Positions 8,532 through 17,353 of a stretch of 64,000 nucleotides of DNA are shown here, in pieces. Within the stretch, counting starts at the first letter, position 1, and each line of letters opens with the position of its first letter. A program made the position numbers and the translations under genes. The notes beneath the pieces were generated by a model. The model searched no databases. It saw only the letters and a program-made list of their open reading frames with translations, and was not told where the DNA came from. The stretch is from Prevotella sp. UBA6994 (lineage in GTDB: Bacteria > Bacteroidota > Bacteroidia > Bacteroidales > Bacteroidaceae): contig DJXW01000035.1 of NCBI GenBank assembly GCA_002449845.1, positions 3,184 through 67,183 on the forward strand, given 5' to 3'.

Positions 8532-9293
8532 TCACAAATAAAGAATCGCCTCATTGCCCATGTTAAATAACAGATCGAGAATGCTGAGATTGGGGATGAA
8601 ACCGTATTTCTGTTGATAGACCTGATAGTAGGGTTTTGACACGAAGTCGGGGTCTGGCTGTGGATGTTTGGGATTGATTACCGTGCGGAAATCCTTGGAA
8701 TATTGAACATTCATCTTCCATTGAACATTGAACATTGAACATTGAACATTGGCTGGCGCATCGGAGGAATGGTCAATGGTCAATGGTGAATGGGCAATGG
8801 GTAAAGAATGGGCAATGGGCAATGGACAATGGGCAATGCTTAACAGTTCACACATTTTTTCCATGATTTCCCAGTTGAAATCCCAGAGGAATTTCCATTT
8901 CTTCTCAAAGAAGGGGCGAATATCATCAGCGTAATACTCGAAGAAGGGACTCTCACCATACGCCGATTTCAACGCATTCCAATGCAAATGCCGCCAATTG
9001 CCATGATTGCTGATGAGAATATCCTTTGTACATTGAACATTGAACATTGAACATTGAACATTGGCTGGCGCATCGGAGGAATGGTCAATGGTCAATGGGG
9101 AATGGTCAATGGGTAAAGAATGGTCAATGGGCACCGTGAGTGTTTGGGTGCCCTGTGTGGTAGCGATGATGCAACGATTGCGGTAGGTCTGCTTGATAAA
9201 TGGCTCACAACCATCTATCAAGCAATCAAACCGATTCAGCTTTTGATACCACTGAATCGGTCCGAAGTATGTGGTGGATAAAAGACACTGCAT
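8532..9293 (-). CDS. WbqC-family protein containing two in-frame repeat-element insertions
   Basis: 253 residues. The family core is clear: LLSTTYFGPIQWYQKL at the N-terminus, FIKQTYRNRCIIATTQGTQTLTVP, then ILISNHGNWRHLHWNALKSA followed by YGESPFFEYY, and a C-terminal KYGFIPNLSILDLLFNMG. Family knowledge links WbqC-like proteins to surface polysaccharide or lipoprotein modification loci; the reaction is not established. Residues about 55-88 and 152-197 are translated from a repeat element and both contain SSDAPANVQCSMFNVQ, absent from the family core. They fall between conserved blocks, so the fold may tolerate them. It is the last gene of dapB-lepB-wbqC. Removing the inserts leaves about 175-185 residues, near or slightly below what I recall for this family. 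Confidence 0.85.
   Translation of the reverse strand: MQCLLSTTYFGPIQWYQKLNRFDCLIDGCEPFIKQTYRNRCIIATTQGTQTLTVPIDHSLPIDHSPLTIDHSSDAPANVQCSMFNVQCTKDILISNHGNWRHLHWNALKSAYGESPFFEYYADDIRPFFEKKWKFLWDFNWEIMEKMCELLSIAHCPLPIAHSLPIAHSPLTIDHSSDAPANVQCSMFNVQWKMNVQYSKDFRTVINPKHPQPDPDFVSKPYYQVYQQKYGFIPNLSILDLLFNMGNEAILYL
8703..8840 (-). repeat. Heptamer-rich repeat element A inside the wbqC-like gene
   Basis: Plus-strand order: TTGAACA heptamers, a 17-bp core GGCTGGCGCATCGGAGG (8751-8767), then AATGGTC/AATGGGC heptamers. It is read in frame as residues about 152-197 of the WbqC-like protein. The core is identical to that of element B. Confidence 0.9.
9030..9131 (-). repeat. Heptamer-rich repeat element B inside the wbqC-like gene
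   Basis: Same layout as element A: TTGAACA heptamers, core GGCTGGCGCATCGGAGG (9063-9079), AATGGTC heptamers. It is translated as residues about 55-88. It sits in the same orientation as A. Confidence 0.9.
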
Positions 9294-9310
9294 CCTCTTT
9301 CTTTTTTTTC

Positions 9311-9391
9311 ATTGAACATTGAAAATTGACCATTGACCATTCTTGCGATGAGCCAGCCAATGGTCAATGGTCAATAGTCAATGTTCAATGA
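9311..9391 (+). repeat. Heptamer-rich repeat element C, intergenic between lepB and wbqC-like gene
   Basis: Heptamers ATTGACC lead into CTTGCGATGAGCCAGCC (9342-9358), then AATGGTC and AATGTTC heptamers. The core differs at three positions from the reverse complement of the A/B core, so it is a diverged copy in opposite orientation. It fills almost all of the 108-bp gap between the two genes. Confidence 0.85.
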
Positions 9392-9401
9392 TTAAAGGTC
9401 A

Positions 9402-10847
9402 TCATTTAATGTTATCTACGAAATTGAAAAGTCGGCTCCACCTGATACCACCCAATCCCTTGCGGTCAGGGTCGTGGCTCCACCAGATGAAGATGGGCTT
9501 GCCCACGATATGGTCTTCAGGTACAAATCCCCAATAACGGGAGTCGGCTGAATTGTGGCGGTTATCACCCTGCATCCAGTAGTAATCCAGTTTAAACGTA
9601 TAGCTGTCAGCCAACTTGCCATTGATGTAAATCTGTCCGTTTTTCACCTCTAAGTCGTTTCCCTCATACACCTTGATAGGACGTTCATAGACGGCGATAT
9701 TGTCCATATTGAGCTTGATGCTCTCCCCTTTCTTAGGAATCCACACGGGACCATAATTGTCACGAGTCCATCCCGTGCAAGCGTTCTGCGGATATAAGTC
9801 GCCCGTGGGAGCATCAGTATTCAGGCGGATGCTTTCCACGATGTCTGTGCGAGCCTTGAGAGCCTGCACCGAAGCCTTTGTGAGCGGCATATAGCCATTT
9901 TGATTCAAACTGGTAAGGTCTTCCATCGTAATGCCCAACTCCTGCATCAATTCGTCGGGAATGTTCTGCCTGAGCTTCACATAATACGTATATTGCACGT
10001 TGTCAGGTTCCTTATTGGGTTTACCGTCAAGATAAACAATATGGTTTTTAATCTGCAAGGTCTGTCCCGGCAATCCCACACATCGCTTGACATAATTCTC
10101 ACGGCGGTCTGTGGGACGAGAGTCGATGTCTCCAAACTGGTTGGGGTTATTGGCAACATACGAGCGACCCAACATATAGCACATCTTATAATAGTCGTAT
10201 TGCTGTATCTTGTTGAGGTCTTGCACCTTGACGGGCTCTCCCACCTGCTGCTCGTAGATCTGCTGGCCAAACGAATATACCATATTGTAATATTCCGTCT
10301 GATAAGGCAACTCCGTACAGATAGTATCGCCAGCGGGATAGTTGAACACCACGATGTCGTTGAGTTGCACATTGCCCAAGCCCTTTACACGGCGATAGTC
10401 CCAATGTGGCCAACTGATATACGACTTGGTATTGATCAATGGCAGGGTGTGTTGCGTGAGAGGCATGGTGAGCGGTGTTTGTGGAATGCGAGGACCATAG
10501 CTCAACTTAGACACAAACAGATAGTCGCCCGTAAGCAACGATTTCTCCAACGAACTGGAGGGGATTACGTAGTTCTGGAAGAAAAACAGATTGATAAAAT
10601 ATACTGCTACCAAGGCGAACACCAAGGCATCAACCCATGACATCACCACCCGCACGGGTGTCTCTGCATCTTTCCACCATTGCCAACGTATCTTCTTCGA
10701 GATGTAAACATCGTAGATGAAAGGCACTACCAAGAGTCCCCACCAACTTTTCACCCAATATAAGAACAAGAGATAAAGGACAAGCACTGCGATGAACTTT
10801 GCCCATTGTACCTTCATGTTCAAACTTGCTTTCTTCTTGTCAATCAT
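9402..10847 (-). CDS. lepB: Signal peptidase I
   Basis: 481 residues, larger than typical because of inserts common in Bacteroidetes. Two N-terminal membrane spans (about 16-48 and 72-92) anchor it in the inner membrane. IPSSSLEKSL (95-104) holds the catalytic Ser (S99, in place of the usual SGSM). ENYVKRCVGLPG holds the general-base Lys (K254). GDNRHNSADSRYWGFVP is the conserved C-terminal box. It cleaves signal peptides from exported proteins. The start is three bases after the dapB stop, and the wbqC-like gene follows, an arrangement I associate with Bacteroidetes. Confidence 0.95.
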   Translation of the reverse strand: MIDKKKASLNMKVQWAKFIAVLVLYLLFLYWVKSWWGLLVVPFIYDVYISKKIRWQWWKDAETPVRVVMSWVDALVFALVAVYFINLFFFQNYVIPSSSLEKSLLTGDYLFVSKLSYGPRIPQTPLTMPLTQHTLPLINTKSYISWPHWDYRRVKGLGNVQLNDIVVFNYPAGDTICTELPYQTEYYNMVYSFGQQIYEQQVGEPVKVQDLNKIQQYDYYKMCYMLGRSYVANNPNQFGDIDSRPTDRRENYVKRCVGLPGQTLQIKNHIVYLDGKPNKEPDNVQYTYYVKLRQNIPDELMQELGITMEDLTSLNQNGYMPLTKASVQALKARTDIVESIRLNTDAPTGDLYPQNACTGWTRDNYGPVWIPKKGESIKLNMDNIAVYERPIKVYEGNDLEVKNGQIYINGKLADSYTFKLDYYWMQGDNRHNSADSRYWGFVPEDHIVGKPIFIWWSHDPDRKGLGGIRWSRLFNFVDNIK

Positions 10848-10850
10848 TCC

Positions 10851-11606
10851 CTAAAACTTAAACATATCCGAAATTGTCAACAATCCTTGATGTTGCGCCG
10901 TATATTCTGCTGCCAATACCGCACCGAGGGCAAACCCTTTCCTGCTATGTGCATCGTGGGTGATGGTAATCTTGTCAGCCTCGCTGTCGTATTCGATAGA
11001 GTGAATGCCTGGCACTTCGTCACGGCGAATGCTCTCTATGGCAATCTCGTTGGGAGCCACGGCATTGCTGCCACTCACCGTTCCATCGGCAAGAAGTTGC
11101 TCACCTTTTACCCATGCGTCTTTTCTATCCAATCCGTCGATGATTTCTTCTGCCAAGGTAATGGCTGTTCCGCTGGGCGCATCCAACTTATGCACGTGGT
11201 GTGTCTCTTGCATCTTCACGTCATATTGTGGGAAATTGTTCATAATGTTAGCCAAGTAGCGATTCACGGCGGAGAATATCGCTACGCCTATCGAGAAATT
11301 GGAAGCCCAGAAGAGCGTCTGCCCTCCTTCAGTACACAAGCGTTTTACGTCTTCGCCGTGTTCCTTCATCCATCCCGTAGAACCAGAAACCACTTTCACG
11401 TTTTTGGCAAAAGCCTTCAAGTAATTGTCGTAAGCCGCCATCGGAGAAGTAAACTCAATGGCTACGTCTGCTGATGCAAAAGCATCCGAATCAAAATCCT
11501 GCTGATTGTCAATGTCGATGATTGACACAATTTCATGACCACGGTCTTTGGCAATCTGCTCGATCATCTTGCCCATCTTGCCGTAGCCGATTAATGCTAT
11601 CTTCAT
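10851..11606 (-). CDS. dapB: 4-hydroxy-tetrahydrodipicolinate reductase
   Basis: 251 residues. MKIALIGYGKMGKMIEQIA gives the Rossmann NAD(P)H site; the start at 11606 is fixed by this and replaces a longer in-frame start at 11642. SGSTGWMKEH and the family signature ETHHVHKLDAPSGTAI (134-149) carry the catalytic His and substrate-binding Lys. It catalyses the NAD(P)H-dependent reduction step of lysine and meso-diaminopimelate synthesis in the cytoplasm. It heads the operon dapB-lepB-wbqC and has a well matched promoter upstream. At 251 residues it has the compact length usual in this phylum. Confidence 0.96.
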   Translation of the reverse strand: MKIALIGYGKMGKMIEQIAKDRGHEIVSIIDIDNQQDFDSDAFASADVAIEFTSPMAAYDNYLKAFAKNVKVVSGSTGWMKEHGEDVKRLCTEGGQTLFWASNFSIGVAIFSAVNRYLANIMNNFPQYDVKMQETHHVHKLDAPSGTAITLAEEIIDGLDRKDAWVKGEQLLADGTVSGSNAVAPNEIAIESIRRDEVPGIHSIEYDSEADKITITHDAHSRKGFALGAVLAAEYTAQHQGLLTISDMFKF

Positions 11607-11628
11607 AATTACACTTAATAAATTGCCA

Positions 11629-11660
11629 CAAAGGTAGCGCATTTATTTGAATAGACCAAA
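11629..11660 (-). promoter_or_regulatory. Promoter of dapB-lepB-wbqC
   Basis: On the minus strand TTTG (11660-11657), then 20 bases, then TACCTTTG (11636-11629), matching the Bacteroidetes -33/-7 pattern. It lies 22 bases before the dapB ATG. Confidence 0.75.
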
Positions 11661-11755
11661 AATTTTATGTAGAACTAAGTTTATCTGTGGTTTCTTTAAG
11701 AGAAACTGACAGTTTTTAATAGAATTACATCTTATATATATAATGTATAAGAACC

Positions 11756-11793
11756 GCAAACATAGTATTTATCGGTTGCAAACATAGTATTTA
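11756..11793 (-). repeat. Duplicated 16-bp motif containing TATGTTTG
   Basis: GCAAACATAGTATTTA occurs exactly twice at a 22-bp period (11756-11771 and 11778-11793). On the minus strand each copy reads TAAATACTATGTTTGC and contains TATGTTTG, a TAnnTTTG match. They may be tandem promoter elements or operators for dapB. Confidence 0.6.
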
Positions 11794-11830
11794 CCTTTTA
11801 TATCATTAAAGTGACTCTCACTCTAAATCA

Positions 11831-11864
11831 ATTCATGGCTGATTGTTGCCAACCAGCCATGAAT
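11831..11864 (-). terminator. Hairpin after the second susD
   Basis: ATTCATGGCTG pairs with CAGCCATGAAT (11-bp stem, 12-base loop) 33 bases below the susD stop. There is no good T tract, so termination strength is uncertain. Confidence 0.55.
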
Positions 11865-11896
11865 GAATTATTGATTATCTAATCACGAGAATCGGA

Positions 11897-13990
11897 TTAA
11901 TATCCTGGATTCTGCCAAGCAGCCTTCTGATCATCCGACAAGTCAGAGCCATCAGCGTTCTTCAAGCCATCGATGAATGACTGAGGAATTGGACGATAAA
12001 TGTGATAGTCTCTGATGCCTGCAGCTGCTTCTGGATTGAATGCCTTTGCACGAGCAACCAATGTCTTGGTACGAGACAATGTCTCCCAACGCTGCCATTC
12101 ACCAATTAACTCACGAGTGCGCTCGTTCAAGATAAAGTTGATGGCGCGTGCTTGCTGTCCACTAACACCTAACTTAGATAGAATGGCTTCATCCTCTGCT
12201 GGCAGATTATCCCAAGTCCAATTGGTCAGGTCAGAAGCTGCCGTAGTAACAGGTTGGTTAGGATTAGACAGATAATAGGTATTCATCCACAAGTTGGAGT
12301 TGGTGTAATTAGCTGCTGCGGTACCAGTATTCAAGGTGTTTCCCTCGAATGCCTTAGAACCATCTACATAGTAAGAGCGGTTTTCACCATTCTTCCATTG
12401 TGCACGGGCGCGGATAACGTCAACGTCCTTCTTGGCAGAAGCGTAGTCGCCCAAACGAGCATAGCATTCTGCACGAACAAGATAAGTTTCACCCAAACGA
12501 GCCATGATAACATCACGGAAAGAGTCACCCTTCTCAGCCTGACGTGTTCCGTCAACTGTCTTGTTGATTCCTGCGAAGAAATTACAAACTGGTTGGCTCT
12601 TGAAGTTAGCTGCTACATATTGACCATTTTGGTAAAGAACGGATGAGTTAGGAACCCATTGTCCTATCTTGGAAGTCAAGTTACCTGAAGTGGCAGTCTG
12701 ACGATTGTCAACACTCCACTCTGGCAAACGACCTGCATCATCCTTGAAGGTTGGATTTTGTGTATAGGCACCGAAAGTATAGCTATCATAAGTGTGATCA
12801 TCCTTTGTGTTCAGAATCATCACGATACCGGGGTCACCAGCTTCTACGCCAGCTGCACCCTTATCAGCCACGTTGTTGATTCCGAAGACTGTCTTGAAGG
12901 TCTTCCACAAACGAGCATCGTTCACGTGGTCATAAGCTGCGTACGTGTATTCTGTAGGACGGCAACGCTGGAAGTCCATGTCACCAATCCAAACACCACG
13001 CTTCACCCAACCTCCTGAGAAGTTGGAGAACTGTGGACAGAAGTAGTTATAAGTACGGTTACCGAAACGACCTACCGTAGCACTTGAATTGTTGAATCCA
13101 GCAGCCATCAGAATTTCACTCTGTTCCTCAGTAGCACAATCAACACCTGTCCAGTTTGCATACAAGTCGCTGTAGTTAGGACTCAACGAACGGGCATTGA
13201 TGGCATAAGTACAAGCTTCGATAGCTTCACGAAGGTCAGCTTCCTTAGTGCTGCTATTGAAAGCGTCGCAACGCTCAGAAGCACGGAAAAGAAGTGCCTT
13301 TGCCAAGAAATGTGCAGCAGTAGCCTTTGTCCAGGTAACGCCCTTACCGTATGTAAACACTTCACCTTCGAAAAGACCGTAAGCCTTGCGCAAGTCTGAA
13401 ATCACTTGTTCCCAAGCCTGTTCCTCAGTTGCTTGCGTGAAGTTACGAACAACGCCAACGGCAGGTTCCAACTGAAGCACAGGGCGACCATATTGTGCGG
13501 TCAAACGATAATAGTTATAGCCACGCAAGAAATAAGCATGAGCCAAACAACGATTACGCACCTTCTCATCAGAAATCTTGTCGGCATTTGCTATAATCGT
13601 GTTACAAGAAGCGATACCATAATAGAGTTGATCCCAAAGAGCTTGTGGAGCAGGACAGTTCTTGTTGGCAGCACCAGTAGCGGGCGTACAAGCCACTGCA
13701 CCGAAACGATTGTCATACGTATTCCAGCACTCTGAGGTCAAGTCATTGGCATTGGTAAACTCATCTGTACCATATAAGGTAACGGCATAAGCCCACTCAT
13801 ATCCAAAGTGCCAACGGATATTCCCATAAAGGGATACCGCCAAGTCTTCCAATCCTTGTTCTGTCTCAAAGTATTGGGTAGAGTATTGGGTGGTCAATTC
13901 CTCATCCAAGAAATTGCTGGAACAAGAGGTCATTCCTGCCACCATTGTCGTGGCAAGCAGACCGCTAATCATATAATGTTTGATATTCAT
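11897..13990 (-). CDS. SusD/RagB-family outer-membrane glycan-binding lipoprotein (second pair)
   Basis: 697 residues. The signal peptide ends in a lipobox, MTSC, with lipidated Cys23, followed by SSNFLDEELTTQYSTQYFET, a typical SusD start (FLDxE). LAHAYFLRGYNYYRLTAQYG is the helical TPR-like region. INFILNERTRELIGEWQRWETLSRTK is the conserved SusD C-terminal block (ERxxEL.GE..RW.dL.R). It caps the SusC barrel encoded immediately upstream (45-base gap) and captures oligosaccharide on the cell surface. With 697 residues it is longer than most. Neighbouring GH28 and GH43 genes suggest a pectic ligand; this is inference from context. Confidence 0.93.
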   Translation of the reverse strand: MNIKHYMISGLLATTMVAGMTSCSSNFLDEELTTQYSTQYFETEQGLEDLAVSLYGNIRWHFGYEWAYAVTLYGTDEFTNANDLTSECWNTYDNRFGAVACTPATGAANKNCPAPQALWDQLYYGIASCNTIIANADKISDEKVRNRCLAHAYFLRGYNYYRLTAQYGRPVLQLEPAVGVVRNFTQATEEQAWEQVISDLRKAYGLFEGEVFTYGKGVTWTKATAAHFLAKALLFRASERCDAFNSSTKEADLREAIEACTYAINARSLSPNYSDLYANWTGVDCATEEQSEILMAAGFNNSSATVGRFGNRTYNYFCPQFSNFSGGWVKRGVWIGDMDFQRCRPTEYTYAAYDHVNDARLWKTFKTVFGINNVADKGAAGVEAGDPGIVMILNTKDDHTYDSYTFGAYTQNPTFKDDAGRLPEWSVDNRQTATSGNLTSKIGQWVPNSSVLYQNGQYVAANFKSQPVCNFFAGINKTVDGTRQAEKGDSFRDVIMARLGETYLVRAECYARLGDYASAKKDVDVIRARAQWKNGENRSYYVDGSKAFEGNTLNTGTAAANYTNSNLWMNTYYLSNPNQPVTTAASDLTNWTWDNLPAEDEAILSKLGVSGQQARAINFILNERTRELIGEWQRWETLSRTKTLVARAKAFNPEAAAGIRDYHIYRPIPQSFIDGLKNADGSDLSDDQKAAWQNPGY

Positions 13991-14035
13991 AATTTTCTCT
14001 TTCTTTTAATGATTCTGTTTTCTTTTCCTCATCAA

Positions 14036-17000
14036 TTAGAATCCAACTTCCAATCCAAATACGAAACTACGGTTGAAAATGGTTCTGCCAGTATCAAGGT
14101 CAAATCCATGGATTGATTGCTTCAAACTAAATGGATTGATTACCTGTGCGTATGCTTTCAGGTGGTTAAAGCCTGCCTTATGGATGATATTCTTCGGGAA
14201 GTTGTAACCCAAAGAGATATTACGAACCTTCAGGAAGGAAGCCTTTTGGTAACCCAGCAAACTTGAGAAGTCGTCCTTAGAACCAGATGTGGCCTGTCCT
14301 AAGATAGGTTTCTGATAGTCAGCACCTGTATTCGTCGGTGTCCAGTAGTCAATTTCTCTCTGGTTGCCATGAGCTGTCTGAGCCTCACCGCCAGTGTTGA
14401 ACATATAACCCATACGACCGAACATCTGAATACCGAGTTCAATGCCTCTCCAAGAGAAGGTGTTGTTCCAACCCATCGTTGTGCTTGGGTTCTTACGTCC
14501 CAAGATTACGCGGTCGTCTTGTGTCATCTTATAGTCACCGTTGGTATCGTGCGGACGAACGTTACCAGCCTCGAAATGATAACCGTTGGCATTCCACTTA
14601 GCCATCTCGGCTGCATCGCTTTCTTGCCAGAGACCATCGTTAGCATAACCATAGAATACAGACAGCGACTCACCGATGAACAAGGAGTTGTCAGGCATGT
14701 CGTTCTTACCGTAAGCCAATTCTACAATCTCGTCTTTCTGGTAAGCAATATTGAATACACTCTCCCATTGGAAGTCCTTGGTTTGAACTGGAATAGCGTT
14801 CAAAGTGAATTCAACACCATGGTTCTTGCTCTTACCCACATTGGCAGTTGTGCTTGGGAAACCAGTCAGCGTTGGAATTGTCACACCCATAATCAAGTCG
14901 TTGGTACGTGACCAGTAGAAATCTAAGCTACCGAAGATGCGACTGTTCAGGAATCCATAGTCGATACCGAGGTTCCATTGCGTGGTCTTCTCCCATCCTA
15001 ATTCTGGGTTGGCCATTGTCTTCTGATTGGCCGTATAATAAGGTTCATTGGTTGTATAACCAATCACGTTATCCCTGCCGTTGAAAGGCAGATAAACTTG
15101 TTGGATATCACCCTTGGTCTCATAAGGTGCTACAGATGAGTTACCTGTTACACCGATACCCAAACGGAGTTTCAAGTTGCTCAGCCAAGAAACGTTCTTC
15201 AAGAAATCTTCCTCACTGGCGCGCCATGCAAGAGCTGCTGATGGGAAGAAATCCCACTTATGACCATCTGCCAATTGAGATGCACCATCCCAACGACCGC
15301 TGACGGTCAGCAAATAACGCTCATTGAAACCATAGTTCAAACGAATCATGTATGATTCAAGTTGGCGGTCTTGAAGACCAGAAGAGATGCTGGCCTTATT
15401 ATCGGAATTCGTCACGTCAACCGTATTGAAGGCATTCCAGAGATAAGAATCCTTAGCGATGTTCTGAGCCTGCATGCTATTTGACTCAACATTCCACTTA
15501 GAAGCTGTCTGCAACAATGTAACACCTACCTTATGCTTCTCGGCAAACGTACGGTCGAACATAATCATATTGTCCAATGTCCAAGAGAAGTCTCTACGGG
15601 TATTCAGACGCGCGAAGTTCACACCTTCAGAACCATCGGCATTAATCTTGTGGGCAGAGAATCCATCGATATAGACACCCTCACGCCAATGGCGGAAGTC
15701 TGGACCAAAGTTAAGCTTATAACGCAAGCCCTCTACTGGTGCGAATATCTTACCGAAATCAATGGTAGCGGCAAAGTTACCAAGAGCACGGAATGTCTGT
15801 GATTTCTGTTGTGAGTGATTCCACTCGTTCATGATGGTGTAGATACCTGATTCACCACCTGGATTAATCACTACATTACCATTGGCATCGTAAGGAACGG
15901 CGATGTTGTAAATCTGTTTTGCCGTACCATAGATAGCATCGGGCACAGAACCAGAACGGCCACCGAGTGTAGACATACCGTAGTCTTGCTCAGACCATGT
16001 TCCGTTGATAGATGCTTGGATAGAGAACCATTTCGTAGGATTGATGTTCACGCTGATTTTTCCAGTGTAACGATCGTACCATTGACCTTTCTGAGTACCC
16101 TTATTACTTAGGTAACCGAAAGAAGCGTATGCATTCATAGCTTCAGAACCACCACTTACTGCCAATGTGTGCTCATGGGAAATGGCTGTCTGCGTTACGA
16201 AATCTGTCCAGTTGGTATTGGTAACCTTAGAAGGATCCCATGTTCCACCAGCCCATCCCTTGAGGACATTGTCACGAGAGGTTTGTCCATCCAATGCGCT
16301 GTCGAAAAGTATCTTATCATTCTCAAGGGTTGGAGAGTTTGGATGTGCATAAGTAGTAGGATCAAGGTTGTATGCTGCCCAACGACGGAAATCAATGAAA
16401 TCTGCTGCACTCATGGAAGGCGAGCGGTCAACGATATTGGAAACAGTTAATGTTCCTGTATAGTCAATGCGCATCTGACCGGAACGACCTTGTTTTGTAG
16501 TAACAAGAACAACACCATTGGCACCACGTGAACCGTAAATAGCGGTAGCAGAAGCATCTTTCAAAATGTCGATGGTTTCAATATCACGTGGGTTCAAGGT
16601 TTCAATGGCAGAAGCAGACATCAAGGGTACACCATCCACTACATAAAGTGGCGCATTGCCTGCGGTGAGTGAACGCTCACCACGAATGCGGATGCTTCCC
16701 AAAGAACCAGGACGCTCGTTGGTGGTAATGTCTACACCAGCTGCCTTGCCTTGCAAAGCTTCCAAAGCGTTGTTAACAGGACGTGCATTCAATTCTTCGG
16801 TACTTACACTTGCCATAGCACCGGTAACGTCGCTCTTCTTCTGAACACCATAACCAACGACTACTACGTCGTCAAGCATCTGACGGTCTTCTTGCAAAGT
16901 AACGTTAATCGCATTTTTACCACTAACGGAAACAGATTGTGTCTTGAAACCGATATAAGAGATTTCAAGGTTGGCATTTCTCGGAACATTGGGTATCGAG

Positions 17001-17218
17001 AAATTTCCGTCAATGTCGGTCACGGCACCTGTAGTGGTTCCTTTCACCACAACACTTGCCCCAATGACAGGTTCACCAGTAGCATCAACTACTTTACCAC
17101 TCACATTCCCCTGTGCCCATGCCATCGTGGAAGTGACGGCGAGCATCAAGAGAAATAGGAATCGTCGTACGCTTGTACTGCGATTCGCAGAATACATTTT
17201 TCCAATGTCTTTCATCAT
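14036..17218 (-). CDS. SusC/RagA-family TonB-dependent outer-membrane transporter (second pair)
   Basis: About 1060 residues. Start at 17218 (MMKDIGKMYSANRSTSVRRF); the signal peptide ends at AWAQ. Then follow the CarboxypepD_reg-like beta-sandwich (GNVSGKVVDATGEPVIGASV), the linker VVVGYGVQKKSDVTGAMASV typical of SusC, the plug domain with IRGERSLTAGNAPLYVVDGV and TAIYGSRGANGVVLVTTK, and a 22-strand barrel ending in FVFGLEVGF with a terminal aromatic. It imports oligosaccharides bound by its SusD partner downstream, using TonB energy. It has its own promoter-like element, so it can be expressed apart from the upstream GH28 gene. Confidence 0.94.
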   Translation of the reverse strand: MMKDIGKMYSANRSTSVRRFLFLLMLAVTSTMAWAQGNVSGKVVDATGEPVIGASVVVKGTTTGAVTDIDGNFSIPNVPRNANLEISYIGFKTQSVSVSGKNAINVTLQEDRQMLDDVVVVGYGVQKKSDVTGAMASVSTEELNARPVNNALEALQGKAAGVDITTNERPGSLGSIRIRGERSLTAGNAPLYVVDGVPLMSASAIETLNPRDIETIDILKDASATAIYGSRGANGVVLVTTKQGRSGQMRIDYTGTLTVSNIVDRSPSMSAADFIDFRRWAAYNLDPTTYAHPNSPTLENDKILFDSALDGQTSRDNVLKGWAGGTWDPSKVTNTNWTDFVTQTAISHEHTLAVSGGSEAMNAYASFGYLSNKGTQKGQWYDRYTGKISVNINPTKWFSIQASINGTWSEQDYGMSTLGGRSGSVPDAIYGTAKQIYNIAVPYDANGNVVINPGGESGIYTIMNEWNHSQQKSQTFRALGNFAATIDFGKIFAPVEGLRYKLNFGPDFRHWREGVYIDGFSAHKINADGSEGVNFARLNTRRDFSWTLDNMIMFDRTFAEKHKVGVTLLQTASKWNVESNSMQAQNIAKDSYLWNAFNTVDVTNSDNKASISSGLQDRQLESYMIRLNYGFNERYLLTVSGRWDGASQLADGHKWDFFPSAALAWRASEEDFLKNVSWLSNLKLRLGIGVTGNSSVAPYETKGDIQQVYLPFNGRDNVIGYTTNEPYYTANQKTMANPELGWEKTTQWNLGIDYGFLNSRIFGSLDFYWSRTNDLIMGVTIPTLTGFPSTTANVGKSKNHGVEFTLNAIPVQTKDFQWESVFNIAYQKDEIVELAYGKNDMPDNSLFIGESLSVFYGYANDGLWQESDAAEMAKWNANGYHFEAGNVRPHDTNGDYKMTQDDRVILGRKNPSTTMGWNNTFSWRGIELGIQMFGRMGYMFNTGGEAQTAHGNQREIDYWTPTNTGADYQKPILGQATSGSKDDFSSLLGYQKASFLKVRNISLGYNFPKNIIHKAGFNHLKAYAQVINPFSLKQSIHGFDLDTGRTIFNRSFVFGLEVGF

Positions 17219-17260
17219 TGTTATTTTGGTTAGGTTTAAAAATAAATTAAAACTTGTTTG

Positions 17261-17290
17261 CAAATATAAAGAATTTTTTCTTTTCAACAA
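17261..17290 (-). promoter_or_regulatory. Promoter of the second susC-susD pair
   Basis: Minus strand TTG, 19 bases, TATATTTG, in the 135-bp gap after the GH28 stop and about 43 bases before the susC ATG. Coordinates may be off by one base. Confidence 0.6.
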
Positions 17291-17353
17291 TACAAAAATC
17301 AAAAATTAAGCCATAAATCTCAAAATGTACTTGAAAATGTTACATAGTTTCTA

